From an uncultured Myxococcales bacterium (GTDB taxonomy: Bacteria; Myxococcota_A; Bradymonadia; UBA7976; VGTA01), in the NCBI GenBank assembly GCA_937146725.1, contig CAKZRU010000098.1, forward strand, positions 1-64,000: 64,000 bases of DNA, given 5' to 3'. Below, one piece after another: positions 43,766 to 53,407 of this stretch (position 1 is its first letter; each line of letters opens with the position of its first letter). The notes beneath the pieces were generated by a model. The model was given only the letters and a program-made list of their open reading frames with translations. It was not told the DNA's origin and ran no database searches. Position numbers and translations under genes: made by a program.

Positions 43766-45754
43766 TTAGTAGCTTTTCGGCAAGAGCTTAAGTGCATCAA
43801 CCGGAGGAAAAAGGTCACCGGCAATTTGATTTAAATGGGCCGTGAGTTCTTCAAGCCTTAAGTGCCTCATTAAAGTTGTTCTTTGGTCTCGTGGATCAAG
43901 CTCTAATGAAGTCAGTAAATTAAAGCGTTCTTGATAAAGATTGATGACAAAATATCTGAGGTCACTCTCTTTTTTTCGAAACTTTAATTCCCGTCGATGC
44001 AAAGCATGCTCGCCTTGGTGGGCAATCAAATCCGACAGATTCCAATTTAAAAAAGCCCCCCAGACAGAATAGGCAAAAAGACCATCATTTTGATTGGTCA
44101 CTTCACCGGTATCTTTGAGTAAATAATTTCTTAGAGTGAAGCCAATATCTGCATTTCGACTAGCAAAAAACGCATCGACTTGAGGAAGCCAAGCACTTGT
44201 TTTCGCCTTGCGTTCAAGGGCCAAGCGGCTCTCTCGATGTAAGCCTGCTTTACGTAAGGCAGCATTCACCACTTCTGTCATTGAGGGTTCTCTCTGTAAA
44301 CGTGCCTTGAGCTCACTATAGCCTCTCAGATCACTTGGTGGAGGAGGACGGGCTGATAGTTTTAATATTTCTGCTGATGTTAACACCCAAAGCTCTCCAT
44401 AAACATCGGGTGAGCGCTTGAGCATACGAATATTCCAATCAACCGCGCCAAAATAAGCAATTTGCCAATTTTGTCCACCATCAAAACTCTGCCAAAGATC
44501 TTGTTCGGTCGCTAAAATATAATGAGCAGGCATAAAGCCTTGAATAATATCAATAATCTTTTGACCTACAAAAACAAGTCCACCGGCTCTTTCAAAAGAT
44601 TTAGCACCATTTACACTCATCATTAAGCCATCTTGCGTAGCTAATAAAACTCGCTCTGGCCGATGTGGATCAACTAGAATACGACTTACATTACTCAAGG
44701 GTGGGTAGGTATCAAAAAAACCGATATCAAAGCTCTGCCCACCATCCTCGCTGTACACCATAGACCAGTCTAGGCCCACCCACATTTTATGCGGATTTTG
44801 GGGATCAAAATTGATCCACTGTACATTTGCTCTTACCACAAAGCGATGAGTGACCTCAGCAAAAGTATTGCCACCATCGTGTGATACCCTAAGGCCGGCT
44901 TTGGTACCGATCCAGATTTCATTAGGCCGATAGGGATTGATCTTAACCACATTCACACTACGCTCTCGCGCATTGATGCCCGCATAGCTTAGTGGCCAAG
45001 AGTCTCCACCGTCTCTTGAGTGATAAAGGCCACCTTCAGTCGCAACAATAATCTCCTTAGGATTATAAGGAGGGGTAGCAATATAATTGACCGCAATGTT
45101 TTGATTTGATTTTTCGATGATGGGATCACGCCAACTCACCCCGAGCTCAAAGCCCGTTTTACGACGAACTGTACTTGTTAAGCGCCCTGATGCTCGCCTA
45201 GCTCTGAACTCTGACATATACCCAAGCATTTCAGAGGAACCAACCACATCATTATTAAAATATGAGCGAACTAACCCACCTGCTTGAGGAAGTCTTTGAT
45301 TAAGATCAATCAAGTTTTGAAAGGAAAACAACTGTCCTGGGGAAGGAAGAATCCCCTCATTTAATAAGGAAATTGAAAGCATTGGTGGGTTATAATGCCC
45401 ATATTCTGACCCCAAAAAGGTACTTCTTGGGGTTAAAACGCTTCCTTCAAGCCAACTTTCACCGCCATCTTCGCTTTGATAGACCCTACCCAAACGATTA
45501 CCAATGATGATTTCCCGTGGGTTTGATGGCAAAAAGTGAATGCACATCAAGGGTGGCTCAAAGCGTAAGCCACGAGCTTTATCTTCTATATACAATGGAC
45601 CTGTTAAGGGTCGCTGATTGAGTAGTTGAGCCTGAGCAGGCTGATCAGAGCCCAACAGTAAAACCAAAGCAATTAAACAGTAAGTGAGGTTTAAGTATAA
45701 GAGCATCTGTAAAGAGCTTGCTAGACTGTGCTGATTACTTAAACGAAACGACAT
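43766..45754 (-). CDS. Secreted BNR/Ycf48-like beta-propeller protein with C-terminal module
   Basis: A signal peptide ends DQPAQAQ (about residue 43). Residues about 60-470 contain repeated sortilin/BNR-type strands: VYQSEDGGESW, LYHSRDGGDSW, LRVSHDGGNTF, VYSEDGGQSF and LWQSFDGGQNW, so a beta-propeller of the Ycf48/Vps10 type is predicted. Residues about 483-655 form the module shared with the 227-residue protein downstream (EPSMTEVVNAALR, LPQVDAFF, LRLEELTAHLN). It is exported; the partner is unknown. The two-gene arrangement suggests that the pair act together, maybe in assembly of an outer-membrane complex. Confidence 0.85.
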   Translation of the reverse strand: MSFRLSNQHSLASSLQMLLYLNLTYCLIALVLLLGSDQPAQAQLLNQRPLTGPLYIEDKARGLRFEPPLMCIHFLPSNPREIIIGNRLGRVYQSEDGGESWLEGSVLTPRSTFLGSEYGHYNPPMLSISLLNEGILPSPGQLFSFQNLIDLNQRLPQAGGLVRSYFNNDVVGSSEMLGYMSEFRARRASGRLTSTVRRKTGFELGVSWRDPIIEKSNQNIAVNYIATPPYNPKEIIVATEGGLYHSRDGGDSWPLSYAGINARERSVNVVKINPYRPNEIWIGTKAGLRVSHDGGNTFAEVTHRFVVRANVQWINFDPQNPHKMWVGLDWSMVYSEDGGQSFDIGFFDTYPPLSNVSRILVDPHRPERVLLATQDGLMMSVNGAKSFERAGGLVFVGQKIIDIIQGFMPAHYILATEQDLWQSFDGGQNWQIAYFGAVDWNIRMLKRSPDVYGELWVLTSAEILKLSARPPPPSDLRGYSELKARLQREPSMTEVVNAALRKAGLHRESRLALERKAKTSAWLPQVDAFFASRNADIGFTLRNYLLKDTGEVTNQNDGLFAYSVWGAFLNWNLSDLIAHQGEHALHRRELKFRKKESDLRYFVINLYQERFNLLTSLELDPRDQRTTLMRHLRLEELTAHLNQIAGDLFPPVDALKLLPKSY

Positions 45755-45854
45755 CTATCACTCAGCCTTAACTCAGTAAATGCAAGTAAAACCTGCTCAA
45801 AACTTAGCCTATAACTCATCTTACAGAGACTTATTTCAGGGTGAAACTGTGAGT

Positions 45855-46694
45855 CTATTTAGGTTGTAGGCGTTTGAGTTCATCAAAGCCGGGCAACTTG
45901 GATAAATCAGGCAAAATAACAATTTCAATTCTTCGATTTTGCGTTTTTCCCTCATCTGTTTCATTACTTGCGACCGGTTTTTGTTCACCATAACTAGCCC
46001 CTGAAATCTGAGTAGAAGGCAATCCACTATTGACCATAGCTTTGACAACATTTAGGGCTCGGTCAGCCGCTAGATCCCAATTAGATGGATAACGCTTGGT
46101 AGCAATTGGATCATTATCGGTGTGTCCTTCGACTTGAAAAGCGCGCTCAGGAAACGAAGCTAAAACCTGTGCAACATCAGCAATCGCAGTTTCACCGGCC
46201 TCAGATAGTTGCGCCGACCCCTTATCAAAAAGAATATCGGTTGCCAAAACCAGTACCATGCGGCCATCAACGATTTGAACTTTAAGCTTTCCGGTATCAA
46301 TTAAGGGTCTAAAACGATCTAATAAGGCCTTAAAAGAAGCAATACGGGCCTCGACTTCGGCTTGGCGTCTAGCCTGCTCTCTAAGCGCAATTTGCATTTC
46401 ATCTACAGATGCTTGCAAGGCAGAACGATCACTTAACAAAGCTGTATTCTTGTTTTTTTCTTCACCAAGACTTTTGGACAGTGCCGTTTTGTCTTTGCTC
46501 AATTGATCTCGCTGAGCCTCGGTTGTGATCAACTTTACTTTAAGGTCTTCGGCTATTTTTTGCTCATTTTTATACTGAGCCTGCAAAGCCTCAAAGGTAC
46601 TCTTTTTTACACAAGCACTGAGGGAGGCCGCTAAAATGAGAGTTAATAAATACAACTTGTTACTTGGAAAGTTTTTAATCTTTAGCTTTATCAT
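45855..46694 (-). CDS. OmpA-domain lipoprotein
   Basis: Lipoprotein signal with lipobox SLSAC (about residue 28). A coiled coil rich in Lys, Glu, Ala and Gln spans about 30-130. The C-terminal OmpA/MotB domain (about 150-270) has DILFDKGSAQLSEAG, VEGHTDNDPIATKRYPSNWDLAADRA and GASYGEQKPVASNETDEGKTQNRRIEI, the peptidoglycan-binding motifs. It should tether the outer membrane to the cell wall. It is upstream of the BNR-repeat gene by 100 nt in the same direction. Confidence 0.92.
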   Translation of the reverse strand: MIKLKIKNFPSNKLYLLTLILAASLSACVKKSTFEALQAQYKNEQKIAEDLKVKLITTEAQRDQLSKDKTALSKSLGEEKNKNTALLSDRSALQASVDEMQIALREQARRQAEVEARIASFKALLDRFRPLIDTGKLKVQIVDGRMVLVLATDILFDKGSAQLSEAGETAIADVAQVLASFPERAFQVEGHTDNDPIATKRYPSNWDLAADRALNVVKAMVNSGLPSTQISGASYGEQKPVASNETDEGKTQNRRIEIVILPDLSKLPGFDELKRLQPK

Positions 46695-46918
46695 TAGCGA
46701 TTACTCCTTAGGGGTCACTCGACTTGATCACTAGGCTTAATGATTAAGCTAGGTGAGTATACTAAAAGGCTGCAACAAAGATATGCCTAAAATCTTTGAT
46801 GCTCAACTTGATTAGATAGATAAAACGTGCATACAACGCTCTTGATTGATAAACAAGCTAAGCCTTTGTTGCAATATCTGTTTTATGTAATCTCTTTCGT
46901 TACTTTTTGGAGAAGTTC

Positions 46919-47851
46919 ATGTCTAGCTCTTTTGATTCCGAGTCAATTCATCCTCATACCGATAAACGAATGGTTATTTTTGACTTTGACGGTACCTTAA
47001 CCGATGCTGAACAAGAAGGTCAGCCATTTCGAGCCGGATATCTTGATGATTTAGCCGTGCTCACCGGCTGGCCCCGAGAGCAAATAGAAACCGAAGCCAT
47101 TAAGTTTGAAGCAGAAGTCGCAGCTAACCCTGAACGCTTTGGCTGGATGTTCAAAGGTCAAATTGTTGCTCCGGCAACAGTTGACCCCTATCTTCGAATG
47201 ATGCCGGTGGCAAGACATCTACTCGATCAAGCTCAAGCTTTGATGACTGCTCAAGATCGTGAACGAGTTTTAGATGGTTTATTGTATAAATATAACTATC
47301 AAAAAACCGTAACCGCTTTTCGTGATCATGCAGGAGAGAGCTTGGCAGAGCTCATTAGCCAAGGCCATCTCAGTGGAGAGGCTGGTGAACTTTTTGTGGT
47401 CACCAACTCACATACTGAGGCCGTACAACATAAAATTGCTCAGCTTGAATCACAAAGACAGCAAGCTGACTTAGGCGATCCTTCTCTAACGCCATTGATT
47501 GAAAGAGTATTTGGTAGAGCCCAAAAATACATCGTTGATCCAAGTTTTGACCTTGTTCCCGAATCGCTCTCTTTACCTGGTCTTGATCGTCCTGTTTTAC
47601 TAAGACGCAAACATTATTTTGAAGTTTTAAACCGACTCAGAGAGCAAGCCGGTGTACCTTGGTCACAAGTCTGGGTATTTGGTGATATCTTTGAACTTGA
47701 CCTGAGTTTACCGATTGCTTTAGGCGCTTCTGTGGGTCTGATGGCAAACAAGTTTACTCCACAATGGGAACTTGATTATTTGGCTGCACATGAGCGAGGT
47801 TATATCCTTGATAGTTTAGCACAAGTACAAGAAGTGCTTGGCTTATCCTAG
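46919..47851 (+). CDS. HAD-superfamily hydrolase
   Basis: ATG 46919 follows GGAGAAG; an in-frame TTG at 46907 would put the ribosome site inside the gene. The product has 310 residues. Motif I is VIFDFDGTLTDA; VVTNSH is motif II; the RRKHYFEVL and WVFGDIFELDLSLP segments give motifs III and IV. HAD enzymes are phosphatases or related hydrolases; the substrate is unknown. The gene is divergent from the OmpA-domain lipoprotein. Confidence 0.82.
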   Translation: MSSSFDSESIHPHTDKRMVIFDFDGTLTDAEQEGQPFRAGYLDDLAVLTGWPREQIETEAIKFEAEVAANPERFGWMFKGQIVAPATVDPYLRMMPVARHLLDQAQALMTAQDRERVLDGLLYKYNYQKTVTAFRDHAGESLAELISQGHLSGEAGELFVVTNSHTEAVQHKIAQLESQRQQADLGDPSLTPLIERVFGRAQKYIVDPSFDLVPESLSLPGLDRPVLLRRKHYFEVLNRLREQAGVPWSQVWVFGDIFELDLSLPIALGASVGLMANKFTPQWELDYLAAHERGYILDSLAQVQEVLGLS

Positions 47852-47947
47852 TTTAGCAATTACATGGTCAAATTCTGAGTTTGGAAAATGATTTGTGTTG
47901 CTATTTATTAAGATCGTAGCGATATCAAGTGAGTAGAGTTCTGCATC

Positions 47948-48592
47948 ATGCTTAATCCTAACATTAAAGTATATGAGCCACTGCAAGAACAAAACGCCCA
48001 TGTGATTCTCATCGATAATTATGACAGCTTCACTTATAATTTAGTGCAGGCCTTTTGCATGCTGGGTGCAAGGGTCAGTGTTGCTTTAAATGATCAACTT
48101 ACGCTCCAAGAGATCTTATCACCTAAGTATACACATATCGTGATTTCTCCGGGCCCTGGTCATCCGCAAAAAGCAAAGGATTTTGGTGTTTGCCAAAACT
48201 TATTAAACGCCTTACCCATCAACAAGCCTATTTTGGGAGTCTGCTTGGGCTTTCAAGGGATTGCAGCCCATTTTGGTGCCCAAGTGATCAGAGCTCCCAA
48301 GGTGATGCATGGTAAAACAAGTCTGATTACTCATGAACAAAGCGGTCTCTTTTTAGATGTACCACAACCGCTATCGGTCATGCGCTATCATTCACTGTGT
48401 GTGGATGCCCAGAGTTTGCCTCAGTGCTTAAAGCCCACTGCCTATAGTGATGATGACCATCTGCTCATGGCTTTTGAACATACAGAATGGCCTATATATG
48501 GCGTTCAGTTTCACCCCGAAAGTGTGGGAAGTCCTTTAGGACCCATGATTTTAGCAAACTTTTTACAGCCATCATCTTTTAAGAGACCATAA
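47948..48592 (+). CDS. Anthranilate/aminodeoxychorismate synthase glutamine amidotransferase
   Basis: Class I glutamine amidotransferase that supplies ammonia to chorismate in tryptophan or folate synthesis. The signatures are VILIDNYDSFTYNLVQ, ISPGPGHP, ILGVCLGFQGIA (nucleophile Cys) and YGVQFHPESVGS (catalytic His). MRYHSL is the usual MRYHSL core of PabA/TrpG. With 214 residues it is normal in length. No TrpE/PabB gene is adjacent, so the pathway (PabA or TrpG, or both) cannot be assigned. Confidence 0.93.
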   Translation: MLNPNIKVYEPLQEQNAHVILIDNYDSFTYNLVQAFCMLGARVSVALNDQLTLQEILSPKYTHIVISPGPGHPQKAKDFGVCQNLLNALPINKPILGVCLGFQGIAAHFGAQVIRAPKVMHGKTSLITHEQSGLFLDVPQPLSVMRYHSLCVDAQSLPQCLKPTAYSDDDHLLMAFEHTEWPIYGVQFHPESVGSPLGPMILANFLQPSSFKRP

Positions 48593-48691
48593 TCTTAGCT
48601 CATGATCTTAGCTCATCAAGAATAAGCGATTAGGGATTGGCACAACTTATGCTTTTGGTCACTCATGACTTAATAAAAGTGAGATGACAAG

Positions 48692-49312
48692 ATGCAAATA
48701 AACCATACATACAAGCCAAGCTTCACTCAATTGCTATCCATAATCATGCTTTGTATCTGTGCTTGGCCAATCGAAAGCTTTGCCGAGTCTGTTGAGCCCC
48801 TGTTAAACGCGGACAAGGCTCAGAAACTCAATCAGACAGCAACTTTAGAACATCAGCCTAAACTTAAGCTTTCTCCTGATATTTTAGGCCTAAGAGCCAT
48901 CTATGGTCGAAGCCATCTAAGTGAAGAAGAAGCCATGACTCTTTCTCCCACTCATTCACAAACAGAAGATCTCTATGGTTCAGCCGTTTCTGTGGAATGG
49001 GTGATGTTAAATCATCATCTTGAGTTAGAGCTTATTTTTGGTTTTTATAAGCACAACGGTTTATTGGATGAGTTTGGAGAACTTGTATTTAAGGTTCCTT
49101 ATCATATTAATCATCAAGTTGAGCTCTTATTTGGTTTTGGCACTCTTGTAGAAACCTATGACCAACATCCAGAGTTTGGGATTACCGGTGATATCAACTT
49201 TCGTTATTGGATGAATAAGCACTGGGGGCTTTCAGCTGAATATGATTATTTAAGATTTATTTCAGGCACTGAAAGCCAAGAATGGATTGCCGAAGTGCTG
49301 TATCGCTTTTAG
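48692..49312 (+). CDS. Putative outer-membrane beta-barrel protein
   Basis: Signal peptide (IIMLCICAWPIESFAES) at 1-32. The mature 175 residues have alternating hydrophobic strands and end with an aromatic residue (EVLYRF), the usual signal for outer-membrane barrel assembly. It contains VSVEWVMLNHHLELELIFGFY, LLFGFGTL and NFRYWMNKHWGLSAEYDY, like small 8-stranded barrels. The family is not recognised. Its role is unknown. Confidence 0.75.
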   Translation: MQINHTYKPSFTQLLSIIMLCICAWPIESFAESVEPLLNADKAQKLNQTATLEHQPKLKLSPDILGLRAIYGRSHLSEEEAMTLSPTHSQTEDLYGSAVSVEWVMLNHHLELELIFGFYKHNGLLDEFGELVFKVPYHINHQVELLFGFGTLVETYDQHPEFGITGDINFRYWMNKHWGLSAEYDYLRFISGTESQEWIAEVLYRF

Positions 49313-49379
49313 GATGGGTCGATACAGCTTATGAAACAAGTAAAACAAAAGACGAGGATGAAAACAAACGCATACTTCC

Positions 49380-51374
49380 CTAATTCATCCGATTGAGATG
49401 CACTCTGATGAGTAAATCAATGGGGCCAAAGCCAATAGGAAACTCTACCCAGCCACCCTTCACTTGCATTTGACCATTAGTATCAACTTGCGGTGCATCT
49501 GGATTGACCCATAGTTGTCCGTTATCTAAGTTTCCACAACTGATATCTAAGTCAAAACTACCAGCAAACTCATCATTTAAGTCAGTGCTTTCGCGCAAGC
49601 TAACCGTTCCTTCTAAAGATAGATCTAGACGTTCAGTAAAGCTGAGTCCGGCGGCCACTAGACGCATTTCGCTATTAAGATCTAGGATCACGTTTTGTTC
49701 GTCTGTCCATACCGCAATTCCGCGTCCACGTGCACCACTTTCTACCAAATCAAAGCGGTACTGTTCCACAACATCACTTGGTACAATGGCAATGGCTTCG
49801 TCAATCCAATATTGCCCTGTTGGTAAAGCTGAACTTGCACTTAAAGCTCGAGATTCCCCAGCTTCAAAGCGAACCTCCACCGGTGGTGGTGCCCAAGTAC
49901 TACTCTCACTTGGTGCACATTCTCCGGGAATATATCTTTGTGCGGGCAATGTGGACTGATTGCATAAACTCACCGGAATCGGTGGGCTGATATAGGCAAA
50001 ATTAAAGCACATTTCATCAGCGGTCTTCTCTCCAAAGCGTAAAGGCTCATCGCTATCATTCTCATAGACACATGAGGTTTTGATTAAATCCCCTTGGGCA
50101 AAGTCCATCTCGGTTGCATAAACATACTGACTTTCAAAATCCCAGCCATCCAAGGTAATTACATCTTCCCAAACAATATCCGCGCTTGGTTCTTGGTTAA
50201 TCCAATCACGGGTGACCGACTGTTGAAAACGAGCTCCCTTTTCATGCATATGTGGAAAGCTTGCAATCAAAGAAGTCCCTTGCGGTAGTTCACAATATCC
50301 TGTCACTTCTTCACGGCTACGTGGGGGTACCTCAAAGCCGACCGGTCCAAGAGTTAAAACTGCAACTTCGGGTCCTTCGGTAGGCCCATGATAAATGCGT
50401 ACTCCACTCCGATCGGATGTATTTTCATACTTAGCACTATTATTATAATGAATCTGTAAGGTTAAGGCCTGCCCAGGGCTTAGGCGAATCCCACCCTCAG
50501 CAAATTGCAAAGCGCCTTGTCCCGGTGCCCATGCATAAACCATATCAAAAGGATTGTCATCATCACATTTACTATGTGTGCCCGGTTCACGCCCCCCCGC
50601 ATCGGGAATCACCACCACATGGTGTAAAATCCGAGCATCATCAACAATGGTCTCGACTCGACGAATAAAGCGTTCTTCATTGATCGGAGCACTGATTGTA
50701 AAACACTCATAACGATCATCTCGACGAGTGGGCACTGTAAAGCCATCTGCTCTTAGCTCAAAAAAATCGACATTGCTTGGCAATTCATCTGGAGCAGTCA
50801 ACAAGGGGCGAGAGCTTGAAAATCCACCGGCTGGAACAGGAGTAGGCGTTTCACCAAGTTCTCCACAGCTTAACCAAGAATATAGGCTCATCCGTTCTTC
50901 TGCATTGAGTGGTTCTTGACCGGCCGGTGGCATACTTCCTTCGGATAAACTTTGTGCAACACGCAAGGCATGCTCGGGGGTAAAGCTTTCATAGTCCATT
51001 AATGAGAAGGGTGCCCCAAACTGAGGTTCTGTGCCATGGCATAGGCCACAGCTTTCGCTTAGAATGGCCTGCATCTGAGGCCATTGCTCTATATTTGGCT
51101 GACAAGTTTCTGCGGTGACTCCGGCAGTATCTCCAGCCATCTCTTGCCCAGAAGCAAGTTCCCCCGCTGCATTCATACCTGCTTCTTCACCACCTTGAGA
51201 ACTTATTGTACCTGACTCACCTGCTTCAGTACCGGCTAAACCTTCTTGACTCAGTGCTGTATCAGTCGGTTCACACCCTAATACACTCACAACTAAACCA
51301 AGGCTAAGCACTTGATAGATCCTATTAATCTGAGTATTTAAACTCGTTTTATACATTAAGATTTTCCTTATCAA
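49380..51374 (-). CDS. Lipoprotein with haem-c motif and PHM-like copper monooxygenase domains
   Basis: Signal with lipobox VLGC (about residue 34), then a Gly/Glu/Ala-rich linker. Residues about 93-175 resemble a cytochrome c segment with SCGLCHG (CxxCH). Residues about 210-500 match the Cu type II ascorbate-dependent monooxygenase fold: ARILHHVVVIPD (HH copper-A ligands), YAWAPGQG, LTLQIHYNN (later His) and FPHMHEKG (HxH-type copper-B ligands). In animals this fold hydroxylates peptidylglycine or dopamine; in bacteria it is known in DUF1588/PSD1-type proteins but with unknown substrate. It is membrane-anchored on the outside of the cell or in the periplasm. Confidence 0.87.
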   Translation of the reverse strand: MIRKILMYKTSLNTQINRIYQVLSLGLVVSVLGCEPTDTALSQEGLAGTEAGESGTISSQGGEEAGMNAAGELASGQEMAGDTAGVTAETCQPNIEQWPQMQAILSESCGLCHGTEPQFGAPFSLMDYESFTPEHALRVAQSLSEGSMPPAGQEPLNAEERMSLYSWLSCGELGETPTPVPAGGFSSSRPLLTAPDELPSNVDFFELRADGFTVPTRRDDRYECFTISAPINEERFIRRVETIVDDARILHHVVVIPDAGGREPGTHSKCDDDNPFDMVYAWAPGQGALQFAEGGIRLSPGQALTLQIHYNNSAKYENTSDRSGVRIYHGPTEGPEVAVLTLGPVGFEVPPRSREEVTGYCELPQGTSLIASFPHMHEKGARFQQSVTRDWINQEPSADIVWEDVITLDGWDFESQYVYATEMDFAQGDLIKTSCVYENDSDEPLRFGEKTADEMCFNFAYISPPIPVSLCNQSTLPAQRYIPGECAPSESSTWAPPPVEVRFEAGESRALSASSALPTGQYWIDEAIAIVPSDVVEQYRFDLVESGARGRGIAVWTDEQNVILDLNSEMRLVAAGLSFTERLDLSLEGTVSLRESTDLNDEFAGSFDLDISCGNLDNGQLWVNPDAPQVDTNGQMQVKGGWVEFPIGFGPIDLLIRVHLNRMN

Positions 51375-51444
51375 AAACTCTTAGTGACCCACTTGCAACT
51401 GACGAGAGAATCAACTAATGGCTACATTTTGATAAAGAGCTTAC

Positions 51445-53280
51445 TTAGGATTTCCCTTTAGGTCGAGCATTCCATACTCGACTTGCCAAAATTGTACCTA
51501 AAATACCCACAACAATCATCGAAATTGGCCAACCTACCCATTGGCTTGGGTCGGTGGCTGCCCCAACCAACTGACCCTGTGCGTTAAGTTCCTCATGCGG
51601 TAAGATTTGAGCATAAATAATACTCATCACGGCGGTACCTAAGTAAACAAAACCATCAATGATACCTACGGCAATTCCCACATTTTTACGCCCACCAAAG
51701 TCCATACTTGCTGTACCAGACAGCATCCCATGTACCCCGATAACAAAAGTTGAAATCACGATGGCAAGAACTCCTGGGACGGATAACTTAGCCCCCAAAA
51801 AGCTTATCGCCGGTGTATCATAGAAGAAGAATAAGGCAATTGAACCAAGGGTAATGCCTGCATAGAGGATGGCTGCAACTGGACCACGGCGAGATTGAAA
51901 GACTCGGTCAGAAATCACGCCTGCTACAAGGCCTCCCATAATACCTGCAATACACAGTAACATCCCCCAATTGTCATAGACAAAATCGCCCGCTAAATGA
52001 AGGTTTACATCGGTTTGCTTGGCAAAGGTACGATACCATTGCATCGGTGCCTGACGAATAAAGCCACTACAAAACTCAACCAAGGCAATCGTGATAATAA
52101 TCGGATTGCTAAGCATCATCTTAAATACTTCGCCCGCACTGCGTCTTGGCCCATCATCACCCGAAGAAGCATCCGCAGTGTCAAAGTCAATGAGACCAGC
52201 CTCACCCGGTGTGTTTCGTACTACAAAAATATTGATGATAAAGAATACGGCTAATAAAGCTGCCGGTACGAAGAACACTTGACTTAAACCAAAATTACCA
52301 AGGATGAGATAGCCAATATCAAAAGCTAAATAAATCCCTAATGAAATCAAAATTCCAAAGATCGCTCCAAAAACACCGCGTTCTTTAAGGTGAAACCATG
52401 AAGCATTAACCTTAACAATGGCCACAGCCCCAAAAGATTGAAAATACATATTAAGGCCATAAAGAATCGAAAAAACCAGTACAAAATGACTTGCGATTTC
52501 TTGAGCCATAAATCCCTGATGAGAAAGACTATAGGCACAAAATCCCATTAAGGCATTGGCAATACAGGCACCAAAGCCACCTAATAAAATGGCAAAGCGT
52601 CCCCCTAAACGATCGGTGAGTGGTCCATTGATTAAAAAGGAGAAGCCATAGACCACAGTCCCAGCGGCAAATATAATGCCAAAGGCTTCGTTAGACATCA
52701 TCACCTCTTGATCAGCGCCTTTCATATTTTCAAAGGCAAACTTGCTGACCTTAAGATTATATCGTCCCATATATAAAAAGGCATAGGTTAAGCCCAAAGA
52801 TAGCCAATTCATGACTCGGCGATTTCTAAAGGCTTGACTACGCCAAGAAATATCCTGTCCTTCAAAGTTGGGGGTTGGTAAGCGAGATAAGATGATTGCA
52901 ACCACCATAAGTAAGAGTAAGATGGGTAAGATCTTTGCCCAAAACCCCTTTTTAGCTTTCTTCTTTTTCTTTGTTTTTTCTTTGATCTCTTTATGAGCAG
53001 TGATGACTGCTTGCTCTGCTTTTACTTGATCTGCTTTTACTTGATCTGCTCGTAGCTCCGACTTTGTGTTTTTAGAGTCAAAAGAGGTGGGGTCGACACT
53101 TTTTTCTTTTTCTATATTTGTCTTTTGTTCCGTACTTGGGGTTTGAGCCCAAGCTTGCTGACTAAATGAAGAAGAACTTAAGTTAAAAAACTCGCTAAAA
53201 TGAGGACTAAGACTGGCAAAAGTCACTAAGATCATGCTGAAAAGCAAGCGACGAAAGCAAAAGGCCATAGAAAATGACAT
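51445..53280 (-). CDS. MFS transporter of the organophosphate/phosphate antiporter type with N-terminal extension
   Basis: ATG 53280 has GGAG 7 nt upstream; an ATG at 53292 would swallow this site. The N-terminus is a signal-like segment ending AWAQ, then a Lys/Glu-rich linker (about residues 50-115, KKKKKAKK), then one extra helix (ILPILLLLMVVAIIL). The MFS core of 12 helices follows from about residue 155, with YMGRYNLKVSKFAFENM and NGPLTDRLGGRFAILLGG as OPA-type (GlpT/UhpT) motifs. The substrate is likely a phosphorylated small molecule, but this is unproven. Usual members have about 450 residues; the first 140 here are extra. The neighbouring plsC and sucCD genes are also metabolic. Confidence 0.87.
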   Translation of the reverse strand: MSFSMAFCFRRLLFSMILVTFASLSPHFSEFFNLSSSSFSQQAWAQTPSTEQKTNIEKEKSVDPTSFDSKNTKSELRADQVKADQVKAEQAVITAHKEIKEKTKKKKKAKKGFWAKILPILLLLMVVAIILSRLPTPNFEGQDISWRSQAFRNRRVMNWLSLGLTYAFLYMGRYNLKVSKFAFENMKGADQEVMMSNEAFGIIFAAGTVVYGFSFLINGPLTDRLGGRFAILLGGFGACIANALMGFCAYSLSHQGFMAQEIASHFVLVFSILYGLNMYFQSFGAVAIVKVNASWFHLKERGVFGAIFGILISLGIYLAFDIGYLILGNFGLSQVFFVPAALLAVFFIINIFVVRNTPGEAGLIDFDTADASSGDDGPRRSAGEVFKMMLSNPIIITIALVEFCSGFIRQAPMQWYRTFAKQTDVNLHLAGDFVYDNWGMLLCIAGIMGGLVAGVISDRVFQSRRGPVAAILYAGITLGSIALFFFYDTPAISFLGAKLSVPGVLAIVISTFVIGVHGMLSGTASMDFGGRKNVGIAVGIIDGFVYLGTAVMSIIYAQILPHEELNAQGQLVGAATDPSQWVGWPISMIVVGILGTILASRVWNARPKGKS

Positions 53281-53407
53281 TGTACACTCCATAAATAAAA
53301 AGAGCCTTGCTTAAACGTTCAATTCTAAACGCTTAAGCCTAAGCAAACAGGTAATACTCAGTTAAGTAATACCTCTCAATAGGATAATACCCAAGATATA
53401 AATGAGT

